A stretch of 64,000 nt of DNA from Pseudomonas leptonychotis (GCF_004920405.1 NZ_RFLV01000001.1:372001-436000), one strand, 5' to 3'. Positions 8,111 through 17,078 are shown, numbered from the stretch's first letter. Program-made: numbers and translations. Notes: generated by a model from the letters alone, not told the origin.

Positions 8111-8641
8111 TTAGCCTGACGACGGCGGGTTACCCGCCGTCGTCAGCCACAGCACCAGTCCCGCCAGGGCCAGATGCAGCAGCACGATCAACCAGAACAC
8201 CAGTTGGTAACTCAACTTTCGGTTCTTGTGACGAATCAAACGTTGCGCCAGCAAACCGCCTGGCCAGCCACCTAACACCTCGTATAGATGCAGGCGCGCC
8301 TCGGGCGTGCGTTGCAGGCCCTTAATCGCAAACTGTTTGTCACGGTAGTAGGCGAAAAAGCAGATCAGGCTCATCAGCCCGTAGACAGCCGCCAGTAACG
8401 GCAACGCCTCAACACCCAGCAAAAGCGGTTGCAGACGCTCGTGCCAGAGCGCTGCGATGCCCTGCAGTAGCGGTGGGTAATCGGCGTAATGGCTGACACT
8501 TAAGGCCAGGTTACTGTGCGCGATGCTGCAGGGCTGATCGGTGTAAAGCACTACACCGTCAGGCTGCATACATTTCTGCACCGCTGCTTGGGCCTGCGCG
8601 GCAATAAACAGCGCAGCAAGCCAGCATAGCCAACGCCCCAT
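8111..8641 (-). CDS. DUF4124-DUF1294 membrane protein
   Basis: A 176-residue protein that joins two small domains. A signal-peptide-like N-terminus (MGRWLCWLAALFIAAQAQA) is followed by a DUF4124 segment (VQKCMQPDGVVLYTDQPC). The second half is DUF1294 with three membrane helices (AVYGLMSLICFFAYYRDK; RLHLYEVLGGWPGGLLAQRL; LVFWLIVLLHLALAGL). DUF1294 is usually alone or behind a cold-shock domain, so the DUF4124 fusion is less usual. The function of either domain is unknown. Its start lies four bases after the stop of the helicase gene, so the two are probably cotranscribed. Confidence 0.75.
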   Translation of the reverse strand: MGRWLCWLAALFIAAQAQAAVQKCMQPDGVVLYTDQPCSIAHSNLALSVSHYADYPPLLQGIAALWHERLQPLLLGVEALPLLAAVYGLMSLICFFAYYRDKQFAIKGLQRTPEARLHLYEVLGGWPGGLLAQRLIRHKNRKLSYQLVFWLIVLLHLALAGLVLWLTTAGNPPSSG

Positions 8642-8645
8642 CGCG

Positions 8646-9998
8646 TTACTCGGCGGCTGGCGCGCGGCGCTTCAAAGGAGCCAGGCCGTCTTGACTGACC
8701 AAGGCTGGCGCATCGGCCTTGGGCTTGTTGATGGTGTTGCGCTTGCTCGGCGCTTTGGCGGCCGGCTTTTTCGCAACAATCTTCTTGCCTGTTTTCGGAT
8801 CGATTTTCTTTTTCTTCGGCCCGACTGCTTTGCCAGAAGCCTTGAGGTTTTTCGGGCCCTGATAGATGCCCTTGATGTCCTTGATATTGCGGCGCTCGAA
8901 ACGCTGTTTGAGGTAGCGCTCGATACTCGACATCAGCGCCCAGTCGTTATGGCAGATCAGCGAGATCGCCAGACCTTCGGCGCCCGCACGGCCGGTACGG
9001 CCAATACGGTGTACATATTCGTCGCCGGAGCGCGGCATATCGAAGTTGATCACCAGATCCAAGCCGTCGACATCCAGGCCGCGCGCCGCCACATCGGTGG
9101 CGACCAGAATCTTTACAGCGCCCTGCTTGAGACGGTCGATGGCCAGCTTGCGATCCTTCTGGTCCTTCTCACCGTGCAGCACGAAGACCTTGTATTCCTT
9201 GGCCACCAACTTGCCGTATAGACGATCAGCCTGGACCCGGGTGTTGGTGAAGATGATCGCCTTCTCGTAGGTTTCGTTGGCCAGCAGCCAGTCGACCAGA
9301 CGCTCTTTATGATGGTTGTGGTCGGCGGTGATGATCTGCTGACGGGTGCCCTCATTAAGCTGGTTAACCTTGTTGACCTGCAAATGCTCAGGCTCTTTCA
9401 GCACTTTGCCGACCACTTCACGCAAACCGGCACCGCCACTGGTGGCGGAGAACAGCAGGGTTTGGCGGTCGGCATTGCACAGCTCGGACAACCGCTGCAC
9501 ATCATCGGTGAACCCCATGTCGAGCATGCGGTCAGCTTCGTCGAGCACCAGCACCTCAACTTCATTGAGCAGCAGATTGCCGGCGTTAGCGTGTTCAATA
9601 AGGCGACCCGGCGTGCCGATCAGAATGTCCACACGGCGCAGCATGGCCGCCTGTACTTTGAAGTCCTCACCACCGGTGATCAGCCCGGCCTTGAGGAAGG
9701 TGAACTGGGCAAACCGCTCGACTTCCTTAAGGGTTTGCTGCGCCAGCTCACGGGTCGGCAACAGGATCATCGCGCGAACACTCATGCGCGGCGAAGAAGC
9801 GCCATCGCCAAGCAAGCGATTGAGCATCGGCAATACGAAAGCCGCCGTTTTGCCGCTACCGGTTTGCGCGGTAACCCGCAGGTCTTTGCCTTGCAACGCC
9901 AGCGGAATGGCCGCTAATTGCACCGGGGTGGGCTCGACAAAATTCAGCGCAGCCACGGCTTTAAGCAGGCGTTCATGCAGGGCGAATTGGGAAAACAC
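8646..9998 (-). CDS. DEAD-box ATP-dependent RNA helicase
   Basis: A 450-residue helicase with all core motifs: the Q motif (FVEPTPVQ), motif I AQTGSGKT (44-51), PTRELA, TPGR, DEAD, SAT, then in the second RecA domain ARGLDVDGLDLVINFD and HRIGRTGRAG. A basic tail of about 70 residues (KKKKIDPKTGKK, KKPAAKAP) follows, typical of RNA-binding extensions in bacterial helicases that act in ribosome assembly or RNA decay. It resembles SrmB/RhlE-type proteins of Pseudomonas but I cannot assign one name. The DUF4124-DUF1294 gene follows directly. Confidence 0.9.
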   Translation of the reverse strand: MFSQFALHERLLKAVAALNFVEPTPVQLAAIPLALQGKDLRVTAQTGSGKTAAFVLPMLNRLLGDGASSPRMSVRAMILLPTRELAQQTLKEVERFAQFTFLKAGLITGGEDFKVQAAMLRRVDILIGTPGRLIEHANAGNLLLNEVEVLVLDEADRMLDMGFTDDVQRLSELCNADRQTLLFSATSGGAGLREVVGKVLKEPEHLQVNKVNQLNEGTRQQIITADHNHHKERLVDWLLANETYEKAIIFTNTRVQADRLYGKLVAKEYKVFVLHGEKDQKDRKLAIDRLKQGAVKILVATDVAARGLDVDGLDLVINFDMPRSGDEYVHRIGRTGRAGAEGLAISLICHNDWALMSSIERYLKQRFERRNIKDIKGIYQGPKNLKASGKAVGPKKKKIDPKTGKKIVAKKPAAKAPSKRNTINKPKADAPALVSQDGLAPLKRRAPAAE

Positions 9999-10221
9999 GG
10001 GTATACCTCGACAAAAATCAGCAAATCAGCTGCATAGATTACCGGTTCTGCCGGCTAAAAGCCCGAACGGCCTGGCTAACGGCGTCTGTAGCCTAATCCG
10101 CCACCTCCCGACAGGGGGCTAAAACGGCGCTACCCTGGCGCAAATCGACACCTCCCGTCAGCCCGCTACTCAAGCACCGCGTTGCGCCGGTAGAATGCGC
10201 GCCGCTGCTCAATCCCGAACA

Positions 10222-10257
10222 GCATGGGTTCCCTAACCCCATCCAGCAAAAAGGTCC
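10222..10257 (+). promoter_or_regulatory. preQ1-I riboswitch
   Basis: A short sequence just before yhhQ fits the class I preQ1 aptamer. Stem P1 is ATGGG paired with CCCAT, the loop is TTCCCTAAC, and an A-rich tail (CCAGCAAAAAGG) follows. The order matches the known Thermoanaerobacter aptamer (CTGGG ... TAACCCCAG ... ACAAAACAAGG). The final AAGG (10251-10254) is also the ribosome-binding site of the ATG at 10262. Binding of preQ1 would put it into the pseudoknot and lower translation. This fits a gene for uptake of queuosine precursors. Confidence 0.8.
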
Positions 10258-10261
10258 TGTT

Positions 10262-10915
10262 ATGCCACTCATTTCTTCACAACGCCGGCGCCTGGCGCTC
10301 GTGGCGTTGGTGATGTTTCACATCCTGATCATCATCGCCAGTAACTACCTTGTGCAGCTGCCAATCACCGTGTTCGGCTGGCACACCACCTGGGGCGCGT
10401 TCAGTTTCCCGTTTATTTTCCTGGCCACCGACCTGACCGTGCGCTTGCTCGGCAAACGCACGGCGCGCTTGGTGATCGCCCAGGTGATGCTGCCGGCCCT
10501 GTTGATTTCGTACATCGTCTCCGTGTTGTTCCAAGAGGCCAGTTTTCGCGGCTTCGGCGCCCTGCTGGCATTCAACGAGTTCGTCCTGCGCATCTCCATC
10601 GCCAGCTTCCTCGCCTACGTGCTCGGGCAGGTACTCGACATCCAGGTATTCGATCGCCTGCGCAGCTTATCGCTGTGGTGGGTGGCACCGACCGTGTCGA
10701 CCATTTTCGGCAACTTGCTGGACACCTTCGCGTTTTTCTCGGTGGCATTCTGGAACAGCAGCAACCCGTTTATGGCCGAGCATTGGGTAGAGATCGCCAC
10801 GGTCGATTACGCCGTTAAGCTCTGCGTCAGCCTGCTGCTGTTTGTACCGCTATACGGCATGTTGCTTAACGCCATCCTCAAAACCATGCTCGCGCCCAAA
10901 GAACGTGCGGCCTGA
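10262..10915 (+). CDS. yhhQ: Queuosine-precursor transporter, YhhQ/VUT family
   Basis: A 217-residue inner-membrane protein with about six helices. It has the family features FGWHTTWGAFSFPFIFLATDL and RISIASFLAYVLGQVLDIQVF. YhhQ takes up 7-cyano- or 7-aminomethyl-7-deazaguanine, precursors of queuosine in tRNA. The preQ1-I riboswitch immediately upstream supports this assignment and shows feedback control by the product. The AAGG ribosome-binding site seven bases before the ATG is part of the riboswitch. Confidence 0.93.
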   Translation: MPLISSQRRRLALVALVMFHILIIIASNYLVQLPITVFGWHTTWGAFSFPFIFLATDLTVRLLGKRTARLVIAQVMLPALLISYIVSVLFQEASFRGFGALLAFNEFVLRISIASFLAYVLGQVLDIQVFDRLRSLSLWWVAPTVSTIFGNLLDTFAFFSVAFWNSSNPFMAEHWVEIATVDYAVKLCVSLLLFVPLYGMLLNAILKTMLAPKERAA

Positions 10916-10976
10916 GGAACATTAACGCCAGGCGGGCCTCCAACCTCCATACCTGCATTTAATCTGGAGGCACGCC

Positions 10977-11381
10977 ATGTCCCGCTCCGTACCCGTGTTA
11001 ATCGTCGGCCTTAGCCTCGCGCTCAGCTTCTCCAGCGCCTACGCCGCACCGAAACATGAAAAACCCAACAAACACGGTGATGACAGCGAGGTGCGCATCG
11101 ATCTGCGCGGGCCAAGCATCGACATTGGTCAAGTGCGCATCCTCCTCGGCAACAACCGCGACCTAATCGCCCCCGCCCAGCCTTTACCGCCAGGTATTCG
11201 CAAAAACCTGGCACGCGGCAAGCCACTGCCACCGGGTATTGCCAAACGCCTCGACAATCGCCTGCTAGGGAAGCTGCCCCACTACGACGGTTACGAATGG
11301 CGTCAGGCTGGCACCGACATGGTGCTTGTCGCTTTGGCCAGCGGATTGATCTACGAAATCCTTGATCACGTACTCGACTGA
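10977..11381 (+). CDS. CigR-family secreted protein
   Basis: A 134-residue protein with a signal peptide (to about Ala23). A low-complexity linker is followed by the characteristic repeat LPPGIRKNLARGKPLPPGIAK. The end has HYDGYEWRQAGTDMVLVALA. These mark the RcnB/CigR-type family, annotated as anti-virulence regulator CigR after the Salmonella protein; the function in pseudomonads is unknown. A strong ribosome-binding site (CTGGAGG) precedes the ATG. It is the only gene on its transcript as far as can be seen. Confidence 0.75.
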   Translation: MSRSVPVLIVGLSLALSFSSAYAAPKHEKPNKHGDDSEVRIDLRGPSIDIGQVRILLGNNRDLIAPAQPLPPGIRKNLARGKPLPPGIAKRLDNRLLGKLPHYDGYEWRQAGTDMVLVALASGLIYEILDHVLD

Positions 11382-11430
11382 AGCGCAGCAACACACCTGC
11401 CCACGCCAGGTAGCGGCTGACTCACTAGGT

Positions 11431-12327
11431 CTACAACCCCTGTCGCGCCTGCTTGATCAGCAGGCGCGCACTGTCCCAACCCACGAGCAGCACGGCCAGC
11501 CAGATCGGCAGATACGTCAGCCATTGCGCGCTGTTGAATTGCTCGCCAAGAAACAGCAAGGCCACGAGAAACAGCAGGACCGGTTCGACATAGCTGAGAA
11601 TGCCGAACAAGCCCATCGGCAGCAGGCGGCTGGCCGCCATCATCGCGGCAAACGCCAGGGAGCTGAGTATTGCCAGCCCAGGCAGCAGCCACCACAACTG
11701 CGGCGCCTGGCTGAACAACTGCGGTGGAGCCCACAGCAACACCAGCCCGATGGCCACCGGCGCCATAAACAGCATCTCGAAGGTAAAGCCGGTCAAGGCA
11801 TCCAGGCGCATCCAGCGGCGTAGCATGAAATACGGCGGATAACCGAGCACCGTCACCATCACCACCCAGGAAAAAGCCTGGGTCAGCCACAGCTCATGGG
11901 CCACCCCAAGCAAGGCGCAGAACACAGCCAACCGCTGCAACGGCCGCAACCGCTCGCCATAAAAAACCCGACCGGCCAACACCATGGCCAATGGCAGAAG
12001 GAAGTAGCCCAACGACACTTCCAGCATGCGCCCAGCCAGCGGCGCCCAAACAAACAACGCCCACTGAATCCCCATCAACAAAGCAGCCAGTGGCAGGCTG
12101 GCCAGCAACAACGGTTCACGCCGTACCCGAGCGCAAGCCGCCAGCACCAGTGGCCACTGCCGTGACAAGGTGACCAGCAATAACACCGCTGGCAGCGACC
12201 AGAGCACCCGCTGAGCAAACACCTGCATCCCGTCAAGCGGCGCCAACAGCTGCACATAGCCCGGCACCAGGGCAAACAGCACCGAGGCGATAATCGATAA
12301 CGCGACACCGCGCCCAGACAGTTGCAT
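11431..12327 (-). CDS. RarD/EamA-type permease
   Basis: About 298 residues and ten membrane helices in two EamA repeats. The N-terminal helix (LSIIASVLFALVPGYVQLLAPL) and FAQRVLWSLPAVLLL are typical of the RarD branch of the drug/metabolite transporter superfamily, whose substrates are mostly unknown. The ATG at 12327 gives MQLSGRGVALSII; another ATG six codons upstream is possible. It converges with the CigR-like gene. Confidence 0.8.
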   Translation of the reverse strand: MQLSGRGVALSIIASVLFALVPGYVQLLAPLDGMQVFAQRVLWSLPAVLLLVTLSRQWPLVLAACARVRREPLLLASLPLAALLMGIQWALFVWAPLAGRMLEVSLGYFLLPLAMVLAGRVFYGERLRPLQRLAVFCALLGVAHELWLTQAFSWVVMVTVLGYPPYFMLRRWMRLDALTGFTFEMLFMAPVAIGLVLLWAPPQLFSQAPQLWWLLPGLAILSSLAFAAMMAASRLLPMGLFGILSYVEPVLLFLVALLFLGEQFNSAQWLTYLPIWLAVLLVGWDSARLLIKQARQGL

Positions 12328-12463
12328 CACACTCACCCAACTCAATCAGACCCCAGCATCTTGCCTGGCTTGGCGCTCAGACCCCAGCCTGAAAACGACA
12401 CAGCTGCCCACTTAAACACGCGTACAGTCGAAGTCCCTGAGGCGGCACCTTAATTAGCACGCA

Positions 12464-12496
12464 TAAAAAAGCCCGCTCGGCAGCAGCAGAGCGGGC
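12464..12496 (-). terminator. Rho-independent terminator of azoR
   Basis: Read on the minus strand, GCCCGCTC and GAGCGGGC form an eight-pair stem around a ten-base loop, followed by a run of T (plus-strand A run 12465-12470). It lies just downstream of the azoreductase gene. Confidence 0.85.
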
Positions 12497-12547
12497 AGAG
12501 ACGTCCAGGAGCGCCGGACACCAGGAGAGCTATTTACAGCGAGTGAA

Positions 12548-13147
12548 TCAGATGGCCTGAGCCAATTGCGCCTTGGCTTCGCTCAGGCCTTTTTCCATAA
12601 ACTCACCGCCCAGGTTGAGACCTTCGGCATGGATAAAGCTGACATCGTGGATGCCGACGAAGGCCAGTGCTTGGCGTAAGTAGGGTTCTTGATGATCCAG
12701 GCCGCTACCGGCGTAGATGCCACCACGGGCGGTCAGCACGAACGCGCGCTTGCCGCTAAGCAACCCTTGCGGGCCGGTTTCGGTGTACTTGAAGGTCACA
12801 CCCGCCCGCAGTACATGGTCAAGCCAGGCTTTCAGGGTACTGGGAATGGTGAAGTTGTACATCGGCGCGGCCAGCACCAGCACGTCGGCGGCCAGCAACT
12901 CGTCGGTCAGCCGGTTGGACAGCGCCAGAGCAGCCTGCTCCGCTTCACTCTGCTGCAGGGCCGGGGTCATCCAGCCGCCCAACAGGTTAGCGTCTAGGTG
13001 TGGCACCTGATCAACCGCGAGGTCGCGCACCTTGATCGAGTCGGCCGGATTGGCAGCCGACCAGTTGGCAATAAATTGCGCGGTGAGCTGACGCGAAACC
13101 GAACCTTGTTGGCGGGCGCTGCTTTCAATTACCAGGACATTAGCCAT
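12548..13147 (-). CDS. azoR: FMN-dependent NADH-azoreductase
   Basis: A 199-residue flavodoxin-fold protein. It has the FMN-binding start (VLVIESSARQQGSVSRQL), the APMYNFTIPSTLKAWLDHV motif and TARGGIY near the second FMN loop, all typical of AzoR. It reduces azo dyes and quinones with NADH in the cytoplasm, and is commonly linked to quinone or electrophile stress. It stands alone with its own terminator. Several AzoR paralogues are usual in Pseudomonas; which one this is cannot be told. Confidence 0.92.
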   Translation of the reverse strand: MANVLVIESSARQQGSVSRQLTAQFIANWSAANPADSIKVRDLAVDQVPHLDANLLGGWMTPALQQSEAEQAALALSNRLTDELLAADVLVLAAPMYNFTIPSTLKAWLDHVLRAGVTFKYTETGPQGLLSGKRAFVLTARGGIYAGSGLDHQEPYLRQALAFVGIHDVSFIHAEGLNLGGEFMEKGLSEAKAQLAQAI

Positions 13148-13295
13148 ATTGCGTGCTCCATCGAAGCGTTAATGAGTGTCGATGGGCACAGAATATAAGC
13201 ACTAAAATCGATTAAAAAGCGTAAATAACTGCGCAAACCAATCGAATAATTTGATTTACAGCAGTGCCAGGCTTAGTCTCTGACACTGCTGTTGA

Positions 13296-13610
13296 TCACA
13301 CCGGCTCACAGGTCAGCTGGACCCTTAGCTTGATGATGCTGCGGCCGAATTTTATCGACAGGTTGTTACTTTCACCTGCAACAAGGCTGACTTGGCGGGT
13401 GCGTGGCGCTTCCGGACCGTTGCGAAATACCGCCGTGCACTTGGCATCGCGGCGACCATAGTTGTACAGCTGCACAGCACCCATGTTGTGATCGATTTCT
13501 TGGGTGGTGGCCGATACTTCAGCACCGTTGAGCTGCTTTTCTAGCTCAATCGGGTAGGCCATCGCGGTCAGCGGCAAACAGGCGAGCAACGCGCAACACA
13601 GTTTTTTCAT
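13296..13610 (-). CDS. Small secreted protein, conserved hypothetical
   Basis: About 104 residues. The signal peptide (MKKLCCALLACLPLTAMA) is followed by a short beta-rich domain with two cysteines, one in KCTAVF and one at the end (LTCEPV), which could form a disulfide. Similar proteins are common in Pseudomonas and have been given misleading kinase names in some databases; nothing here resembles a kinase. The ATG at 13610 puts the signal peptide at the N-terminus. It is probably periplasmic and its function is unknown. Confidence 0.7.
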   Translation of the reverse strand: MKKLCCALLACLPLTAMAYPIELEKQLNGAEVSATTQEIDHNMGAVQLYNYGRRDAKCTAVFRNGPEAPRTRQVSLVAGESNNLSIKFGRSIIKLRVQLTCEPV

Positions 13611-13689
13611 CAGGGCAGTCTCCGGCAAAAGACGGCCAGTCTAGCAGGCCGTTGAAAACCTAGGCGAGGCAGGCCAAACAACAGTAAGA

Positions 13690-13820
13690 CATGCAAGAAC
13701 GCGGAGTTTATAGCTCTATATGAGCATTACTCGTTTCACTCGGCCTTCGGGCCGCGCTAAAACGCGTTAGCCGCAAGCGGTTTGTCGAGCCTGTTTTTAA
13801 CGCAGCACGGCCGACGCTGG
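13690..13820. repeat. Dispersed repeat, copy A
   Basis: Shares a core with 42558-42731 and 50799-50970: GCGGAGTTTA, then GAGCATTACTCGTTTCACTC, GGGCCGCGCT, CGCGTTAGCCGCAAGCGG and AACGCAGCACGGCCGACGC. The left end of this copy is diverged. All three copies have the same orientation. Confidence 0.8.
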
Positions 13821-13896
13821 TTGTTATTCGGCGGCCGGTTAGGTTGGCTGATTGGTCAATCGCACATCGGAATTTGAGCGAGCACAGGAACTGAAT

Positions 13897-14823
13897 ATGA
13901 AGGCTCCCCGCGTAACCCTCGATCAATGGCGCACCTTGCAGGCCGTGGTCGACCACGGTGGCTTTGCCCAGGCTGCTGACGTCCTGCATCGCTCGCAATC
14001 CTCAGTCAGTTACACCGTGGCGCGCATGCAGGAACAGCTGGGCGTACCGCTGCTGCGCATTGACGGGCGCAAAGCCGTATTGACCGAAGCCGGCGACGTG
14101 TTGCTGCGCCGCTCGCGGCAACTGGTCAAACAGGCCAGCCAGCTGGAAGACCTGGCTCACCATATGGAGCAGGGCTGGGAAGCCGAAGTGCGCCTGGTGG
14201 TGGATGCCGCTTACCCCAACGCCCGTTTGGTGCGCGCACTGACCGCCTTTATGCCGCAAAGCCGCGGCTGCCGAGTGCGCTTGCGCGAAGAGGTGCTGTC
14301 CGGCGTAGAAGAAGTGCTCAAAGATGGCATGGCCGACCTGGCCATCAGCGCACTAAACATTCCCGGTTTTCTCGGTGCGGAAATGAGCACCGTGGAGTTT
14401 ATTGCCGTAGCCCACCCCGACCATGCGCTGCACCGCCTGCAGCGGGTCGTGACCTTTCAGGACCTGGAAACCCAAATGCAGGTGGTCATTCGCGACTCCG
14501 GCCGGCAACAACCGCGCGATGTCGGCTGGTTGGGTGCAGAACAGCGCTGGACCGTCGGCAGCCTGGCCACCGCCGCCACCTTTGTCAGCAACGGCCTGGG
14601 CTTTGCCTGGTTACCCCGCCACTTGATCGAGCGTGAACTCAAAGACGGCCTGCTCAAGCCCCTACCACTGGATCACGGTGGTAGCCGTAACCCGCTGTTC
14701 TACCTGTACTCGAACAAGGACAAACCGCTGGGCCCAGCCACACAGATTTTGGTTGAGTTAATCCAACGCTTCGATGCGGCACCTTTACATGCAGCCTTTG
14801 CTGCTCCCCTGCCCTCCGCTTGA
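13897..14823 (+). CDS. LysR-family transcriptional regulator
   Basis: A 308-residue LysR protein. It has the winged helix-turn-helix at residues 8-65 (TLQAVVDHGGFAQAADVLHRSQSSVSYTVARMQEQLG) and a periplasmic-binding-like effector domain from about 90 on. The ATG at 13897 has CAGGA about ten bases upstream; a longer frame upstream has no support. The effector and targets are unknown. It reads in the same direction as the hydrolase gene 13 bases downstream, so it may be cotranscribed with it. Confidence 0.88.
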   Translation: MKAPRVTLDQWRTLQAVVDHGGFAQAADVLHRSQSSVSYTVARMQEQLGVPLLRIDGRKAVLTEAGDVLLRRSRQLVKQASQLEDLAHHMEQGWEAEVRLVVDAAYPNARLVRALTAFMPQSRGCRVRLREEVLSGVEEVLKDGMADLAISALNIPGFLGAEMSTVEFIAVAHPDHALHRLQRVVTFQDLETQMQVVIRDSGRQQPRDVGWLGAEQRWTVGSLATAATFVSNGLGFAWLPRHLIERELKDGLLKPLPLDHGGSRNPLFYLYSNKDKPLGPATQILVELIQRFDAAPLHAAFAAPLPSA

Positions 14824-14836
14824 GAGGAACCTGTAC

Positions 14837-15649
14837 ATGTCATTTTTCGATTACGACGGCTGCCAACTGCACTACGAAGAATACGGTCACGGTGCACCGG
14901 TGTTACTGGTGCACGGCCTCGGCTCAAGCACCCGCGACTGGGAATACCAGATCCCTGAACTGGCTCGCCATTACCGGGTAATTGCCCTTGATGTACGCGG
15001 TCACGGTCGTTCGGATAAACCTCGCGAGCGCTACAGCATTCAGGGTTTTGCCGAGGATGTGGCGGCACTGATTGAGCACCTGCAACTTGCGCCGGTGCAT
15101 CTGGTAGGCATCTCCATGGGCGGCATGATCGGCTTTCAGCTGGGCGTAGATCGCCCCGAACTATTGAAGAGCCTGTGCATCGTCAACAGTGGCCCGGAAG
15201 TGAAGGCGAAAAGCCCGCGCGACTACATTGAGATCGTCAAACGCTGGAGCCTGTCACGCCTGCTCAGCCTAGACACTATTGCCAAAGCCCTGGGTAAACT
15301 GCTGTTTCCCAAGCCGGAGCAGGAAGAACTTCGGCAGAAAATCCTGGCGCGCTGGCCGCAAAACGACAAGCGCGCTTACCTGGCCAGCCTGGATGCGATT
15401 ATCGGCTGGGGCGTGCGGGAACGCCTGGCGCGCATCAGCTGTCCGACCCTGGTGATCACGGCAGATCGCGATTACACCCCGGTGGCGCAGAAGCAGGCGT
15501 ATGTTGACGAACTGCCCAATGCGCGCCTGCTGGTAATCGAAGATTCGCGCCACGCCACACCGCTGGACCAACCCGACCAATTCAACAGCAGCCTGCTGGC
15601 TTTCCTAAGCGAAGTCGAACAGGCCGCCACCACTGCCCACCCACAATAA
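14837..15649 (+). CDS. Alpha/beta hydrolase
   Basis: A 270-residue alpha/beta hydrolase. It has the oxyanion-loop HGLGSSTRDW, the nucleophile elbow GISMGG (Ser in GISMG), and the C-terminal catalytic His in DSRHATPLDQP. The overall pattern resembles 3-oxoadipate enol-lactonase and related esterases, but no aromatic-degradation genes are near, so the substrate is open. GAGAGGA lies about eight bases before the ATG at 14837. It follows the LysR gene by 13 bases and precedes the cyclophilin gene by 12, suggesting a three-gene transcript. Confidence 0.85.
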   Translation: MSFFDYDGCQLHYEEYGHGAPVLLVHGLGSSTRDWEYQIPELARHYRVIALDVRGHGRSDKPRERYSIQGFAEDVAALIEHLQLAPVHLVGISMGGMIGFQLGVDRPELLKSLCIVNSGPEVKAKSPRDYIEIVKRWSLSRLLSLDTIAKALGKLLFPKPEQEELRQKILARWPQNDKRAYLASLDAIIGWGVRERLARISCPTLVITADRDYTPVAQKQAYVDELPNARLLVIEDSRHATPLDQPDQFNSSLLAFLSEVEQAATTAHPQ

Positions 15650-15661
15650 GGACGCCCACGT

Positions 15662-16216
15662 ATGTTCAAAACCTTGACCCTCGCCGCTTGCTCCATCCTG
15701 TTTGCCGGCAGCTTGCTGGCTGCAGAAAACCCGAAAGTGCTGCTGACCACCAGCCTCGGCGAAATCGAGATCGAACTCGACGCCGAGAAAGCACCGATCA
15801 GCACCGCCAACTTTCTCAGCTACGTGGACAGCGGCTACTACGCCGGCACTCAGTTCCACCGGGTAATTCCAGGTTTTATGGTGCAGGGCGGTGGTTTCGA
15901 TGCCGACATGCAGCAGAAAGAGACCCAGGCGCAGATCAAGAACGAAGCCGACAACGGCCTGCACAACGTGCGCGGCACCCTGGCCATGGCCCGTACCCAG
16001 GTACGCGACTCGGCCACCAGCCAGTTTTTTATCAACCACAAAGACAACGCCTTCCTCGACCACGGCTCGCGTGATTTCGGTTACGCGGTGTTCGGCAAAG
16101 TGGTGAAAGGCATGGATGTGGTCGACAAGATCGCCCAGGTACCCACCGCCAACACTGGCGGCCATCAAAATGTACCGCGTGAACCGGTGTTGATCACCGC
16201 CGCTAAACGCCTGTAA
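15662..16216 (+). CDS. Periplasmic peptidyl-prolyl isomerase (cyclophilin)
   Basis: A 184-residue cyclophilin with a signal peptide (cut around AGSLLAA-EN). It has the family motifs [13 protein letters not shown], the substrate-channel [16 protein letters not shown], and [14 protein letters not shown]. It catalyses cis-trans isomerisation of proline peptide bonds in the periplasm and is of the PpiA type. It is close to and in line with the upstream hydrolase gene. Confidence 0.92.
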   Translation: MFKTLTLAACSILFAGSLLAAENPKVLLTTSLGEIEIELDAEKAPISTANFLSYVDSGYYAGTQFHRVIPGFMVQGGGFDADMQQKETQAQIKNEADNGLHNVRGTLAMARTQVRDSATSQFFINHKDNAFLDHGSRDFGYAVFGKVVKGMDVVDKIAQVPTANTGGHQNVPREPVLITAAKRL

Positions 16217-16221
16217 CCCCA

Positions 16222-16257
16222 GCGCCTGGCTGGGTAGTCAGCTATCCAGCCAGACGC
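16222..16257. terminator. Hairpin between convergent genes
   Basis: CTGGCTGG (16226-16233) pairs with CCAGCCAG (16246-16253) around a 12-base loop, between the stops of the cyclophilin and MgtC-like genes. No long T run follows on either strand, so termination is likely but not certain. Confidence 0.5.
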
Positions 16258-16260
16258 AAC

Positions 16261-17001
16261 TCAATTACGCGCATGGGCCATTTGAAACTTCGCCACCCCC
16301 TCCAACTGCGCCAGCTCATCGGCCATGTCATTGATCCGCGCACTCTGCTGCCCCTTCACGGCGACGGCGACAAAGCGCCACTCCAACTGCCCCTGCTCAA
16401 AACTCACAGCAAACGAACCGTTGGCAATGACATAACCGCGCTCACGAGCGATCTCGCGTAAGCGCGCCTCATGCGGGCGGACATAACCAGGAATAAAACG
16501 CAGCACAATCGCCAGCGCCGGACGCGACGGCAAGCGAGCTTCCAGTTTGGCGCCCCACATCATCAACCCGGCGGAAATCAGGCTGAGCAGCACAGCCGCA
16601 CCGTAAAAGCCGACGCCCACCAGCACCCCAATCGCCGACGATGCCCAGATTGAGGCCGCCGTGGTCAGGCCGCTGATACTCATGCCGTCTTTCATGATCA
16701 AACCAGCGCCGAGAAAGCCGATGCCGGTCACCACACCCTGAATCACCCGTGTCGGGTCGACGCTGGACAATGAGTGATCACCCAGCCAGTGCTGGGGGTA
16801 AATACACAACACCGTCAGCGCACAGGACGCCATGCACACCATGCCATAGGTACGCATCCCCGCCGCACGCCCATGGTAAGAGCGCTCATAGCCCACCAGG
16901 AGGCCGAGCAGCAGCGCGCCGAGCATATTTATAACCAGGGTCAGGTTGACCGCTACGCCCGGCAGCAGCCAAATTTCATCAAGCAGGGCCAATACACTCA
17001 C
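16261..17001 (-). CDS. MgtC/SapB-family membrane protein
   Basis: About 246 residues. Four to five membrane helices carry the MgtC motifs LLGLLVGYERSYHGRAAGMRTY, VVTGIGFLGAGLIMKDG and GLTTAASIWASSAIGVLVG. A cytoplasmic ACT-like C-terminal domain follows (VAVAVKGQQSARINDMADELAQLEG). MgtC proteins help survival at low magnesium and in macrophages and act on the F-type ATPase in Salmonella; the role of this homologue is unknown. I chose GTG at 17001 (VSVLALLDEIW) because GCGAGG lies a few bases upstream and the first helix follows; longer frames upstream run through a REP sequence and are unlikely. Confidence 0.85.
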   Translation of the reverse strand: MSVLALLDEIWLLPGVAVNLTLVINMLGALLLGLLVGYERSYHGRAAGMRTYGMVCMASCALTVLCIYPQHWLGDHSLSSVDPTRVIQGVVTGIGFLGAGLIMKDGMSISGLTTAASIWASSAIGVLVGVGFYGAAVLLSLISAGLMMWGAKLEARLPSRPALAIVLRFIPGYVRPHEARLREIARERGYVIANGSFAVSFEQGQLEWRFVAVAVKGQQSARINDMADELAQLEGVAKFQMAHARN

Positions 17002-17078
17002 GACACACCTCGCGCAGCAGCGGATATGCCCTGAGCGTAGTTGCCGCCCCAACAAACTGCGCGTCGGGGCGAATGCCC

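Noticed and set aside
13296..13610. 3-phosphoglycerate kinase, a name used for similar small proteins
   Set aside because: The protein is about 104 residues, secreted, and has none of the motifs of that enzyme.
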